Source: Humulus lupulus | Taxonomy: Eukaryota; Streptophyta; Magnoliopsida; Rosales; Cannabaceae | DNA: 64,000 bases | NCBI RefSeq assembly: GCF_963169125.1 | Contig: NC_084800.1 | Span: 56,404,866 to 56,468,865, forward strand | Reading direction: 5' to 3' | Part shown: positions 11,901 to 24,394 of the stretch, in pieces | Layout of the letters: every line of letters begins with the position of its first letter | How positions within the stretch are numbered: the stretch's first letter is position 1 | Program-made: the position numbers and the translations under genes | The notes under the pieces: generated by a model | The model's database searches: none | Told to the model about the DNA's origin: nothing | Seen by the model: only the letters and a program-made list of their open reading frames with translations

Positions 11901-13739
11901 TTCTGTTCAACTCGATAAATACATGGCAATGATGCATTGATTCTGCATTTTGTTTCTTGCCCTCTGGTCTGCACTATCACAGGGTCAGACACTTTATAGA
12001 TTGTTAGTAATATAGAGCTCAACTAACTCTTGTAGCATTATTTCCTTTTGGCTTCTATAGCTTAGTCTCTCTCTCCCCACTTGCTAAAATTACGTCTTTT
12101 TGAGCACCTATTCCAATTTTAGTCAACGTTTTATAATTTTGCAGAAGAGAGGTGCTAAAATCTATGCAGAATTTCTTGGTGGAAGCTTCACATGTGATGC
12201 TTACCACATGACTGAGCCACATCCAGATGGTAATTTGTTTGGTCTGAAATAACAATCTTCTGTCATGAGTGTGATGCATATGTACGTGTACAGAAAGAGA
12301 CTTTCGTTGGTTCTATATTTGTTGTCGTAAAAATATTCATAGATGGTATTTTGGGACAAAGTTGGCTGAAGTTGTTGACTTTCTCATTTTTAGTTTTCTC
12401 TTTATTTTTGGGGGGGACAGAGTTCTAAATTAATTTTGACTTGTTTGGTATATTTTTATGAGATTTGAGAGTTTAATATAAGTATGCCTACTAAGAACGA
12501 TTGATCTTATTGTCATGCTCCTTCCCACCTACATTAGGTGCTGGTGTTAAACTCTGCATAGAGAAGGCTTTAACTCAGGCTGGAGTGTCTAAGGAAGATG
12601 TAAACTACATTAATGCTCATGCTACATCAACACCAGCAGGAGACATTAAGGAGTACAACGCTTTGGTTCATTGTTTTGGCAAGAATGCAGAGGTAACTTG
12701 ATTGCATGGTACAAGTAATCTGCCCATATTTTTAATCCTATCGCTAAACTAAAAATTCTATCTCTTGTAGTTAAAGCTAAACTCAACAAAATCCATGATT
12801 GGTCATCTTCTTGGAGCTTCGGGCGCTGTGGAAGCTGTTGCAACAATTCAGGTATTCTTTTGTGTGATAATTTCAACTGGTAATAGTAATGATATTATGG
12901 TTTTCTTTGTAATGAAATGTTAGTCTGTCTTGAATAAAATTTTGAATTTCACTTCTTCAATGGACATGCAAAAAAATTATTAGGCCTTTGGTTATGAAAT
13001 GATGGTGGCTTGTTTGACATGATATTTTGTTTCTTTTTTCACAGGCAATAAAAACAGGATGGGTTCATCCCAATATCAACTTGGAAAATCCAGATGACGG
13101 TGTGGTATGTAACCTTATCCAGTCTTTCTTTCAGCTGTGATGTTACCATGCCAACAAGAACTTAACAATTGTTTATAATATACAAGCATGTGATTATATG
13201 GGGTTTATTTGGACAAATGTCCCGCTTTGTTAATCTTGGTCTATTCCTTCATTATTCCAAAACTGTTGCAAATTGTGGCTTCAGAGGGGAAATTGACAAA
13301 ATTTTAGTCAAAACGGATAATTAGTTTGAAAGACTGTTCCCCTAGTGGACAAATATACCCATCCATTTGATTTGAAAATTCTCTATTATATCTTTAAAGG
13401 AGACTTGGGGGCGACATGCATATTGGTAGACAAGATTGTCCTACTTTTTAAATTATGCACTTCTTTGACCGATTTTCTTCAATTTTTTAGTCCTACAAGA
13501 ATCACAATAACTCTCAAATTCGAAGGTAAAAATACCTCTAGATACTAGGGGTTGAAAGGAGGTAGTGCATATGAAATATGTTTTATGTTACTTTTCTGAT
13601 TATCTAATTTGTGCTATTACAGGATAAGAATTTGCTAGTGGGGTCTACAAAAGAGAAGCTAGACATTAAAGTGGCACTATCAAATTCGTTTGGTTTCGGG
13701 GGTCATAACTCCTCAATCTTGTTTGCTCCTTTTGAATAG
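8934..13739 (+). CDS. FAB1 (KAS2): 3-oxoacyl-[acyl-carrier-protein] synthase II, chloroplastic (KASII)
   Basis: Plastid condensing enzyme that elongates 16:0-ACP with malonyl-ACP to the 18:0 precursor. Thirteen exons with GT-AG introns: 8934-9336, 9917-10122, 10203-10406, 10765-10875, 10968-11063, 11164-11209, 11322-11401, 11829-11897, 12145-12229, 12538-12692, 12771-12851, 13045-13104, 13623-13739. The phases join without a break to 570 aa. Exon 1 encodes a Ser/Arg-rich, acid-poor N-terminus typical of a transit peptide. The mature domain starts at about residue 160 ([15 protein letters not shown]). The Cys-His-His triad of elongating KAS enzymes is present: Cys321 (STACATSN), His461 ([11 protein letters not shown]) and His497 ([12 protein letters not shown]), with Lys492. 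The C-terminus has the glycine-rich [10 protein letters not shown]. The match is to KASII rather than [30 protein letters not shown] and [18 protein letters not shown] are KASII signatures. The start was chosen as the first ATG giving a plausible transit peptide. No lesion was seen. Confidence 0.96.
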
Positions 13740-13786
13740 AACAGACCCAATTGGGCTACCCCTACCTTGATGTAATCATGCTCAAG

Positions 13787-14046
13787 GTATGAACTCAAAC
13801 TATCTCCTATTCTTTTCTGAGGAGACTTGATATATTGATGAGCTACATGTTTAATGATTTAGTGTCCGACTTTCAAATTCGTCTAAAGGAAGAACACTGA
13901 GAAGCAAAAGATTCATGATGAATATCATAGATTCATAATGTAGGAAAGCATGAGCTTATTTCACTTAGGGAAAGCTTGTAAATGAAACTACAACGTGTCT
14001 TGGGTTCTAAAGTGGATATTAATAATGGGGTGGCTATGTCTTGCAG
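13787..14046 (+). other. Probable 3'UTR intron of the KASII gene
   Basis: CTCAAG|GTATGA at 13781-13792 is a good donor 47 nt after the stop codon, and a pyrimidine-containing stretch ending TCTTGCAG (14046) is a good acceptor. Splicing would remove 260 bp of the 3'UTR. Only transcript data can confirm it. Confidence 0.4.
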
Positions 14047-14911
14047 TTCCTGATAGAACGCATTTGTATCTGATCTTCTCTTTGGTTGGAATGGGTGCAT
14101 ACTACAATGCTAACCAAATTTGGTTCCACAGCCACAAGGAATAGAAGTATCAAAGACAACCCATGCTGAATGGAAATGAGAGAGATACAGAGCTCACAAT
14201 ATTTTACCCATTGGAACACTCTTTGCTTTCTACTGTTGTCTAAATTTCTCTTTTCTATTTTCATAAAGTAGAGCCCATACAAGGCTTGTGATCTAATCGA
14301 TGTTAGCTTATATGTTTGGACTAAGGCTAATATACAATACTGGTATTTCTTTGGTTTTTTTTGCCTCATACAGGTAGATGGCCGATGAGATTGACAACAT
14401 TTTGAGAAAAGTAGGATAAAAATAACTTTTTTCTTTTGTTGGGTTTTATATATAGACCACCCAAAATGCACTAAACAAAATCCATTTCTTTCCTTGATTT
14501 TACCCCTTGGAGATGTGACCATCGGATTTTCGTTCATTTTATGGTACATTTATATGTATATTTATTCTTTTTGAGCAAAACAGGTCATAAATCTAACGGC
14601 AGTACAATTTTTTCACATTTCCAACTGAAAGCCAATCAATTCCTCTTGAATTATGCATGAATACTGTCTTCATAAACTGTAAGGATTTATATAATGCAAA
14701 ACAAATCTCAAAACTCATGGCAAGACAACATTATAATTACAATGTGTACTCCAAATGTGTAAAAAAATTAATAAATTAATGACCACTCATCGACGAACAG
14801 TGTCAAAAATCGGGAAGTAAGATTACAATCTGAACCGCTCTAATTATTTGATTTGACAATTTTTTTTGAAGCAATCTGATTCAAGGAAATGATCTAAACT
14901 AGGGAGCCACC
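14047..14911. other. Convergent 3' region between the KASII and RRP12-like genes
   Basis: No supported ORF. It should contain the 3'UTR end of KASII (plus strand) and that of the RRP12-like gene (minus strand). A minus-strand AATAAA lies at 14571-14576 and a plus-strand AATAAA at 14770-14775. If both are used, the two transcripts overlap antisense by roughly 200 bp. Only motif matches support this. Confidence 0.35.
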
Positions 14912-17900
14912 TCACTTGCTCTTCTTCTTACCGCTTTTCTTATGGCTCTTCTTAAACTTCAAGCCCCCAGAGGCCAGCAAACTAGAGGCACTTTTGCCTT
15001 CAAGCTTCTTTGTCATCTTTACTACACTAGCCATCCCTTTCTTTGCAGATGCCCGGTGCTCTGGTCTACGACTCATCATCTTGCGATCAAGTGGCCAATA
15101 TGCATATGGTTCAAGCTTGTCTTTCTTCTGCAAATCTCCACCAGCCTTCTTGTTAGCATACTCGTTTCCTGTATAAGCCCACCCAGAGTCTGATGTTTTC
15201 TGCCGCTTCTGAGTCTTCTTTGAGTTTGTAGACCGACGACTACCTGCTTCACTCTTCCTATCGGATTCAGGATCAGAGGGTTTTTCCATTTTTGGCTTTC
15301 CTTCTTCTTGTATTATCATGCGCCCATCCGCGTCAAATTCTGGCTCATACTCTGATACATTTTTGCGTTTTAGGTTTTCCGTTGATCTAAGAGCTGATCT
15401 TGTTCTTTGTCGATCAAGCAAGTCAAGTGGCTCATCATCTTCTATTTGACCAACCAAATGTCCAGGCAAGTTCTTATTTCCTCTGGTTCTAGACCTGAAA
15501 AATAAGTAAATAATATCTATTACTTATTCATTCTAATTCTGGGCTTTTGTCATCAAAATAAATTAAAAGCGCAGAATTTACAGACTAAATTCCCAAGTGC
15601 TTCGAGCAAAAAAAAAATCCTAAGCGTTAGATTTCACTTTCAACATTCTGATATGTTTTAACCCTCTATGATTTGAAAAGAATGTCAAATCAACTATTGG
15701 ACATACTTTCCAGAAATCTTTACATACACCAAGGTATCATAAACATTAAATCACAACTGACCGCAATAAAGATGCTTTTGATTTGAGTTGTGAGGAAGCC
15801 TTTCCCTGCCTGCCAGAAATTGTCAGGTCATCCATGTACTCTAAATCACTATTTTCCGTTTCCTCGTCACCAAAATCAGAAAATATTTTGGTATGGTTCC
15901 ACCTGCTCAGCCTGAAATGAGAATTAAAAAAAAACTTAAATATGTCTAAGTGAACCGGAGAGTCTTCAAACCACAAAATAGCCATTTCACAGCATTTTCC
16001 ACATCACAAACTTTACAATTAGATGTAGATACTACCCTTCCTTTCCAGAACAGTTACAACCAATAATCAATGTTAACATTTACTGTTTTTCTACCAATAA
16101 CAATATTCACATTACTTGAATGTGCCACTTTAAAATTATTTTCTAAGGCAAAAGATACTTCGACGGCTTAGTTTTAACAGTTGGGAAACATTTAAAGAAA
16201 TGCATTTCTCTCCAGTTAATTGTTTCCTGAGAAACACTCTTCCAGACATGCATATATATGTTAGTTTCAAAATAGAATCCACCCTTCAGATGAATTGATT
16301 TGTGGCCAAGGCCCATGATGCATATATTATAAAAAAATCTATTTGATGGCATCCACACTGTAGCAATTGACAAGCACAGTTCTTGGACTTTTGTCCTCTT
16401 CGTCATTCTAACAGCACTAGCTAAGTGCCACGATTATCAACCTTAAAATAGTCCTTCCACAAACATTAAATTAAAAAGCTCAACTTGTATGGCAGAGCAG
16501 AGGTGGTAGTTTGGCTACAGATTAATATATTAGTGTTGCACATGAGGGAAACTTTAGATAAGCTTCGTAGTGCATGTAACCCAAATTAAAGAGAGTTTAA
16601 ACTTTCCATTACTAATGGGGCATAATTTACTATTGGCTTTGGTGGAAAACATTAACTATGATGTAGTACCTGGATGTAGTAGCCTTTGAGAAATGAGATC
16701 TAGCTTCCTCAGATGGAGCAGCCAGTTTTTTCTCCTTCCGTTCCTTGATCTGAATTTAAGTAATAATAAAACAAGATTAAAATATCTTCACAAATTCCTT
16801 TAGGAAAACTTGCCCGGCAAATATCATTATAAAATTATGTAATTAAGCATACCTTCCGTATATTGGTAAGTAGTTTCATGTGCTCTTCAGGCATCACAGC
16901 CTTGACAGCATCCAGTCCACATTTCTTTACTAGCATTTCCAACAGAAGCTTAACCTGAAAACAATGAAAAATGACCAATTAGTCAAGAATTTGTACCACT
17001 AGTTCAATAAAGCACAAGCATGCTGAGTTTAATCAACCTTAGCTTTGAAGTGTGTTTTAGTATCATCTTGCCACATCAGCAAGCCTTCAACCATGCCCTT
17101 TAAATGTAATTGAAGTGCCTCGGCTTTTGATTTAGCCACTAGAACCTTCAGTAAACCTAAATTAGCCTGCATAGTAAAATTATAAAGCAATATTCAGGCC
17201 CAAAAAATAGAGAGAGAGAGAGAGCAATTAATATATAAGCAATAATGGATAGAAGAGTCCAAGCAAAAACAATTAATGGAAATGTTAAAAAGAATACTCA
17301 TCATCTTCCTAGATGGAAAAAAGTATGAGGCAAATAACCAATCCTAAATAATTAAACCATATGATTTTAAATGGCTTTCAAAAATAGTGTTATTGAATTC
17401 TGTAGGTGAGAGGAAACAAACTTTGACTATTTCTCTGTTCTTTCTTCGAAGGAGTAGAAATGTGGATGGAAGCAAATTGCAGGCAGTTGAAACAAGATCA
17501 GAAAACTCATAAACTAATCGAGCCAAGCCTTTCACTGCAGCACTTATCATATGAGGGGTTTCCCCAGCCAAGCCTCCAGCTACCTGTGACAATGAAATAA
17601 ATAAATTTTTATTATATGGACAACAGCAACATGACAAAGTTACCAAAAGACCAACAAAACAGCTCATCACAAAGATTACATAATTACGAGACAATTAACA
17701 ATACCATGTTAAAAAACTGATTCAAGTTTTCTCTTTTCCCTCCTTTATCTTCATCTCCACAAGCATGGCCAATTTCAACTACAATATCATACGCTCTGTT
17801 TCTCGTTTTTTTATTAGCCTGCAAAAGTAATATTAGATTTCAGAGAGTTTGCAATGGTACGGAACAATCTACATCATGACAGTTATAGGAAGAGATAATA

Positions 17901-20900
17901 AAATCCCAAACATTCTCAGTATCTAAAATGACGCACACAAACAATGCAATATGCATTTAAAAAAGAGGATAACAATGCCTACATGGCACCTGCTATCATG
18001 TTGATAAACTTTCAAGACTGCTATCAGAATGACTGACATGCAGACATCACAGTTTCAATTTATTAATTAAACAAAACACGATAATGAAATATTACCTCTT
18101 TAAGTGCAAGTATTATTTCAGTTAGGAATGACCCTATGATGTCACGCCGCCTCTGCTCGGTATTAACCTATATACAAAGGCACGAGTTTAAGGAATTGGG
18201 CATATATACTATCAAATTTCTAACCTTGATCAATTTTTGTACTGAACAATATCATGATGCATTAGTGCATCTTAAATTGATACATATCATTGACAGACCT
18301 TGGATACATAAACTATCAAAAAGTACAGACAATCAAGCCTGTGGCGTTTTGCAGAAAAATTGCATGAAGGCAGCACTTCAATCATAAGTTGAAGTAACTC
18401 ATCAAGCTTCGAAGCAAGGAACACATCATTAGTCTGCCAAATAAACAGTGCAACAACACCAAGAGTTAGTAAACTACAATATATCTACTAAAAATAATAA
18501 AATATTGTCCACATGAGATGACAACTTTTACAAACAGATGTTAAAATCAGAAATCCATGTACCCTTTAGGGAGTGTTTGGTATGAGGTTTGGGTTTGTGA
18601 GAGTAGAGTTAGAGGGGTTTTAGATTAAGGGAATGTGAAACTCAAGTATTAAAAGGTTAAGATTACCCTCAAATCAAGCTAAAAAATGGAACTACTTGAA
18701 AACACAAACCACCAACCCATTAAAAATAAATTTACCAGGGTTAGATTTGACATTCTCATTCCCACCAAATCAAACCTCATACCAAACACCCCCTTAGATG
18801 TTCTATGGACGAACATGATTAGCAATTGTTAGTGATATTCATGCAATTCAAAAAGCTTTTTGCATACCTTGAGAATAAGTGATAAGACTTTGTAAGCCTT
18901 CTTTTGTATTAATCCTTCACCATCCTGCGGTCAGAGATAGTAAAGTTACTGCTTCCTTGCCACTTTAATAGAGAAAAGGAGCTCCCTCCATAGACAACCA
19001 AGTCAAAATAATACAGGCATATGGACAAACCTGTAGTGCAGGCTTTATTGCGATGAATAAAAGCTTAACCTCTTCAGCATTCAAACCAGGTAAAAGTGAA
19101 GCAGCCAAGTCAAGTAGTTTTCCCCTGTAGTTAAGATAAAGAAGTTACTAGACTAACAGAAACTGCGGTTATTTGATTTTGAAGTCACAAAATAGGTTCA
19201 CAAAGACCCAAGTTATAAATATGACCTAACACTGAAGATGAAATGACAAAAAATAAAGCAAGAGTAAAGAAAATAAGAACCTCATAGCTGAAGGCGAACT
19301 TTCATCTGATGGCTCATCAATTGCCATTGTATCAGACTTCTTTGAAGATTCTGTTTTTCCAGCATTTTGAGTGACCTTCAAAAGCTTATGCATTGTGTTC
19401 TTAAATAACCTTGATACAACTCCTTTATCTGATATCGAAGCAAACTCGCCTATGGCAGACTGTTCAGAAATAGGAAAATTTATAATTAGTCCTAAATTTT
19501 AAAATCAAAGTTGTCATAATACATACATGCAACAAGTTAAGCGACTTTTATACTGAGAATTGCTTCTTTTAAAAAAATTTAAAAAAAAAACACTTAATTT
19601 TATTATTATAATGTTTGGTTGGGAGTAATGTACACAAAGACGGGAATAGGAATGGAACAAAATTTAATTAGAAGAAAGTAATATATTTTTTTAATTATGC
19701 ACTGGAATGGTCTTTCCATTTATTTTTGTACGGAATAGCCATTCCATATAGAAATTAATGAAAATGGATTCTTTTCCATTCTATTCCATTCCTTCCCCAA
19801 CCAAACGGGGTAAAGGGAATCAACATTCACTTCGCACCTAATTGTTTTGCAGAACCACATCTACGGAGTGAAAATACTAGTTAGAGAAGCAAACTAGCAG
19901 TATTAATTTATTAAATTAATGTTAACTCTCAGGTGATAAATAGATAAAAGGGGGAAAACAGGAAGAAGCAGAGGAATGACATGTACAAAGATGACCCAGT
20001 GGTGTAAACAGTTTTTAATACTTACATGTCAATGTGGGAAGAGAAAACAAATAAATCACATCAATTCCGTGTACATTCTAAATAGTGCACCAGTTAATGA
20101 AAAGCAACAGACAGTTGCTTTTATTTCTTTTATAATTATTACATATTTTTTTTCATGATGAGACCTGTTGAACCTATGCTCTTTGCAAGGCATGAAACTC
20201 TAGATATTTCATGAGAAATTGAAACCCAAACATCATGAGCAAACCATGGTCCAACCTAGTAACCTACCCCTTGCACTTAACAATTGCTTCAAATAAAAAA
20301 TAATAATAATATTGTTATGCCCTACCTCTCATGGGTTAAAGGTTGCTTTATATTAAAGAACAAAACGGATGTTCCAGTGTTCCACCACATGATAAAAGTC
20401 ATCGAGAACAAATAAAATTTAGTTCAAACTGATAGTGTGCCAAATGTTTCATAGAGATAGATAGAACGAGTACCTGCAAAGAGCCTCCATCATCTTTGCT
20501 AGATTTGAGAAAAACAGTTGATAGAACAGGCAATAACTCACGAGCAGATTCCTTCAACGCACTTAAATTATCTGCTACAACATGTGGGGTATAGTAAGAC
20601 ATCACATGTTGTCTTGCACCAAGTTCAGAGTCATTCAAATCAGATTCATCATTCTTATTGTCCAGAATTTTTTTATTTTGTAGAATAAGACTCTGCAAAC
20701 TGGAGCATATTATTCCACGAATATCAGTCTCTTCATTAAGAGCACTGCACAAATCTTTCACCAAGTCCTTGAAACTTTGGGCAGTATCAAAAGGATAGTT
20801 GCAAAAAGAGGGCAACAATGACCACAAAGAGTATACAAGTGCGTCCACACCCCTAGAAGAATAAACACGTCCTTGTAGCTCAAGCTGCCATAAAAAAATA

Positions 20901-23509
20901 ATAAATAAATAACAAATTTGTAAACTGATCAATAAGAAAACAAATGAGCATTTTGGATATGAAAAGTTTACAAACCTTTTCAGATTTTATTTTCATCTGT
21001 CTAATCATATCCAAGATTTCCATAAAGAAGCTTAAGTGAGCACCAATAGTATACTGCTTCAGAATTGGAAAGAGCCAAACATTCACCTCTGTGAGGTCTT
21101 CTGCCTCTAAATTAAGAGGTAGAAGGCCCAAGAAAGTTTGAGGACCCATTGCACCAAGGGCTGTTCCAAGGCATTCATGGAGCTGAATTGTAATGAAATC
21201 ATTAATAGAGGCTACAGAGATGTAAACACACTAACAAACAGCTTACATTATAATCTTTCTATCAGTCTCTTTTTTTTCCCTAAGATCAAGAACAACATAG
21301 CGAATCCAACTTGCAACAAGAAACACCATATTTCACACAGCTGTTATAGACCTAGATGAAAACTTAAAGACGTACAGTACAAAGAGACAAATGAAAGACA
21401 AGAAAATCATGGCTATCAATTTTATAAGGTCTTCGTAAAAGTTAGTCAACTCACAAACATGTCAAAACAACAATAATATTACATTAAAACATTTCAAAGC
21501 ACCGGACAAAAACTAAAGAATACAGTCAATGAAATACTCTTCCTTTTTGTTTTCTCATCAATAGTTATCTTTAATTTGAAAGGAAAAAAAAAATTGATCA
21601 CCAAATTTGGAATTGAATGCCATCAAATCATGTTGCACGTCTGTGACAAAATTTCAAATAAGGAAAACAGTCCCTCGCTGATACATAAGTTGTAAAAATC
21701 TAACTAAACCATAGATACAGCAACGCAAAAAGGATAACAACGTTAAATAGTCTACTTGAGGAATTAAAATAACAATTATACCTGTTTCCTGAAAGGGAAA
21801 TCTTCATCTGGCAACTTCTGCATATCTGCCAAACTCTTGAGGATTCCCCTCATAAGATAAGAAGAATCAAAACCTGCAAGAAGAATTATATATAAAGGTT
21901 TTCTCCATAAACAAGATTAATCTAAAATCAGAAAAGATGAGATGTAGAAGATCATAAACAAAACACAAAAGTAACAGACAAAGCAATAATATTACCTAAC
22001 TTATCAAACAGTGATGAAATAACTTGAAATGAAAGGTCCCAAACAGCAAAGTAATGATATCCAAGTAAGCTTTCTATAGTTGAACAAACTTTTTCAATGA
22101 TGGTTGGCCCAGACTTCCTGGAAACCATACTTAAACTCATCACTTTAATTTCATCCACGCCCTCGTTTATCAAGCTTTCATCGATACATTTATGTATCAA
22201 ATTCTTTAATGTAGTTACAGCCGCATGTGTAGCTTCTTCGTGTTCAGAAGCCAATATATCTGCCACAAAATTCCACTCTCAGAAAAGTAATGCATAAAGC
22301 CCAACAATAAATTAAATAAAACCGTTAAGCTTGAAAAAGTTTAAAAAATAAAACTCTGACAGACCTCTGAGAGCATTGAACACTACAGGAAGTTTAACAA
22401 TGCAAAGCTGTCTATTACAAGAATAAACTTTGACCATTCCAGCATCAAGCAAACGAGCAGTGAATGTCATAGCATCCACTGAGTTCTGATTAGAGGTGAC
22501 AGAAAGAGCTAGTGAGCACAACACATCAAGCAGTGTCTTAGAAGAAACCTCAGAATCTGGATTGAGGCAGAGCAAAAGCAAACAATCCGTTATGCGCTTT
22601 GTTAAAATGGGTTGATGCACTGCGAGAAGAGGTTTAAGGTGTTCAAGTATCTCGGTTGTGTATTTGGTTGACATAAGAGGAAGACAATCTTTCAAAGCGT
22701 CCAAAACGTGTAGGACCTCCAGGGCTCCTTTAGGACCGTCACTGCTATTCGGATTTGAATCCATAGCAAAAAGAAGAAACCTTTTGAATAAAACACTAAG
22801 CCCTTCACTTGCTTGTGCCCCCAAAGATTTCCCTCGAAAATTTTCCAATACATGACGAAGACACAACTGAACTTGCCTTCTAACCTGTTTAAAACCCAAT
22901 TCGCAAATTGGCATATGCATTTCAGAACCCAAAACTACATTATTTATTTTGAAATAAAATATATAAAAGAAAACAATATTTGAAAAATGGGTAATTGACC
23001 TTAGGGCGCGAATCCGTAACGAAGTTCAGCAAAATTCCATACAACTGAGACACGTCTGACCAGTTGGAGGCCTCTTTGATGATCAAATAATGTGTAATGC
23101 ATTTCAACCCAGCGATTATGGCACCTAGTGTTGACGACGACAACTGAAGAACACGAACCATAGGGCCCGAAATCAATTCCCCTTTCTTCCTGACGACAGC
23201 AACGGGGACTCGGGGAAGGAGGAGCGAGAAAATTGTGAGGAGAGACTCGACCACGTGACTCGGCGGATTGGGCTCGGATAGTAGACGGTCCAGGGACGAC
23301 CACGTAGCGCCGAAGTAAGCCACCGGGGAGGATGGCATGTTCTGGTCCTTGAGCTCCTGGGACATGGCGCCTATGACCGCGCAGAGGCGTTGGTGCTCCT
23401 CTTGCGTGGAGTCACTGAATCGCGTGAGGATCGAATTGCAGAAGTCTCCGTCGTCGACGGGTTCGTCGAAAGGGCGCGCAAGCCCCTCCTCTAGCTCAAT
23501 GCCTTCCAT
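14912..23509 (-). CDS. RRP12-like protein (NUC173/ARM-repeat ribosome biogenesis factor)
   Basis: RRP12 family proteins are HEAT/ARM-repeat nuclear proteins that help mature and export pre-ribosomal subunits. Eighteen exons on the minus strand: 23000-23509, 22365-22884, 21996-22259, 21782-21873, 20976-21182, 20474-20884, 19281-19459, 19031-19124, 18868-18924, 18299-18433, 18096-18167, 17705-17818, 17422-17583, 17038-17166, 16853-16954, 16670-16749, 15762-15911, 14912-15494. All junctions are GT-AG and keep frame, giving 1,286 aa, the usual family length. Visible features are alpha-helical ARM-like repeats through most of the protein and a central region fitting NUC173 (HYFAVWDLSFQVISSLFDKLG through the following exons). 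Others are the conserved AKRHRLDCLYFLIVYVSK, an acidic stretch (DFGDEETENSDLEYMDDL), and a Lys-rich tail (KKSHKKSGKKKSK) fit for nucleolar targeting. The start is the only ATG before a conserved acidic N-terminus. It appears intact. Confidence 0.93.
18569..18793. mobile_element. Tourist/PIF-Harbinger-like MITE in an RRP12-like intron
   Basis: 225 bp with terminal inverted repeats GGGAGTGTTTGGTATGAGG and CCTCATACCAAACACCCCC, flanked by the 3-bp duplication TTA (18566-18568, 18794-18796). It has no ORF. It lies in the intron between exons 9 and 10, clear of both splice sites. Confidence 0.85.
19608..19811. mobile_element. Degenerate MITE in an RRP12-like intron
   Basis: Ends TGTTTGGTTGGGAG and CTTCCCCAACCAAACGGGG form an imperfect terminal inverted repeat about 200 bp apart. 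Internal GGAATGG/CCATTCC pairs also fold back. No clean TSD was found, so the class (hAT or Harbinger-like) is open. It lies in the intron between exons 6 and 7. Confidence 0.55.
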
Positions 23510-23987
23510 GGTGAGTAGCCTTACGAGTTGCAGAGAAACCCTAATTGGAGTAGGGTTTATGGAGTCCCAAGGCGTGACATAAATTCAAATTAAAAGGGCA
23601 TTGAAATTAATATTAACAAAGTTTATGCATATATTTTTCGACAAATACCAAAGTTTATATTTTTTTTTTTGAGCAACCAAAGTTTATATAATTATTATTC
23701 ATCTTTTTATGGGTAATATCACATATTATGCATAATAATACCTACTATTTATTATACATGCTCCCATAATTATCTATCCTCAAAATATATCATTTTGTAA
23801 TTATTGGACCAATTGCCTCTCCCATTTCCCCCTCTAAATAATTGTATGTTTTACATATAAATTTTAAGATTTTACATTATCTTGTAGATCTTTAAAAAAT
23901 ACCAAAAATTAAAAAAAAATCATCTAAAAATGATATTTGAGTGAAAAGATATGAATCTCCAAAGTTTTTGTCAAATTTTAGCGTAAA
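23510..23987 (-). other. 5' flank of the RRP12-like gene
   Basis: The first ~70 bp should hold the 5'UTR and the rest the promoter. It is AT-rich with no obvious TATA box that stands out and no ORF. Space to the next repeat is under 500 bp, so the promoter is short or overlaps the adjacent inverted repeat. Confidence 0.4.
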
Positions 23988-24394
23988 GCATCGATTTTTA
24001 TTCGTTTTAGCCAAAAATCAAGTTTTCATGATTGCATCGAGACAACATCGATTTTGCATTGAAAAAACAACGTTATGGCAAAAAAAAATCAAGTTTTCAT
24101 GATTGAATTGCAAGAGCATCAAAACAATATCGATTTTGTATAAAAAAAAAACATCGTTTTGGCCAACAATCAAACGATGCAAAATCGATGTTGTTTCGAT
24201 GCTTTTGCAATGCCATCATGAAATCTTGATTTTTTTTCCAAAACGATGTTGTTTCGATGCAAAATCGATGTTGTTTCGATAAAATCATGAAAACTTTATT
24301 TTAGGCCAAAACGATGCTTTTTCGATGCAAAATAGATGTTGTTTCGATGCTCTTGCGATGAAATCACGAAAACTTATTTTTGGCCAAAACGATG
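23988..24394. repeat. Inverted array of tandem ~85-bp units (giant hairpin)
   Basis: Units contain CGATGTTGTTTCGATGC, GATTTTGCATCG, AAATCATGAAAACTTGATTTT and GGCCAAAACGATG. In the left half (about 23,988-24,160) they read on the minus strand and in the right half (about 24,170-24,394) on the plus strand, with the axis near 24,165. The array ends abruptly at the broken edge of an LTR. No ORF of merit. Confidence 0.75.

Noticed and set aside
9937..13739. Assignment as KASI or mitochondrial KAS
   Set aside because: Several KASII-specific stretches and the long Ser/Arg-rich N-terminus fit plastid KASII better.
14034..14549. 171-codon minus-strand frame between the two genes
   Set aside because: It lies in the convergent 3'UTR region, with no domain or plausible codon pattern.
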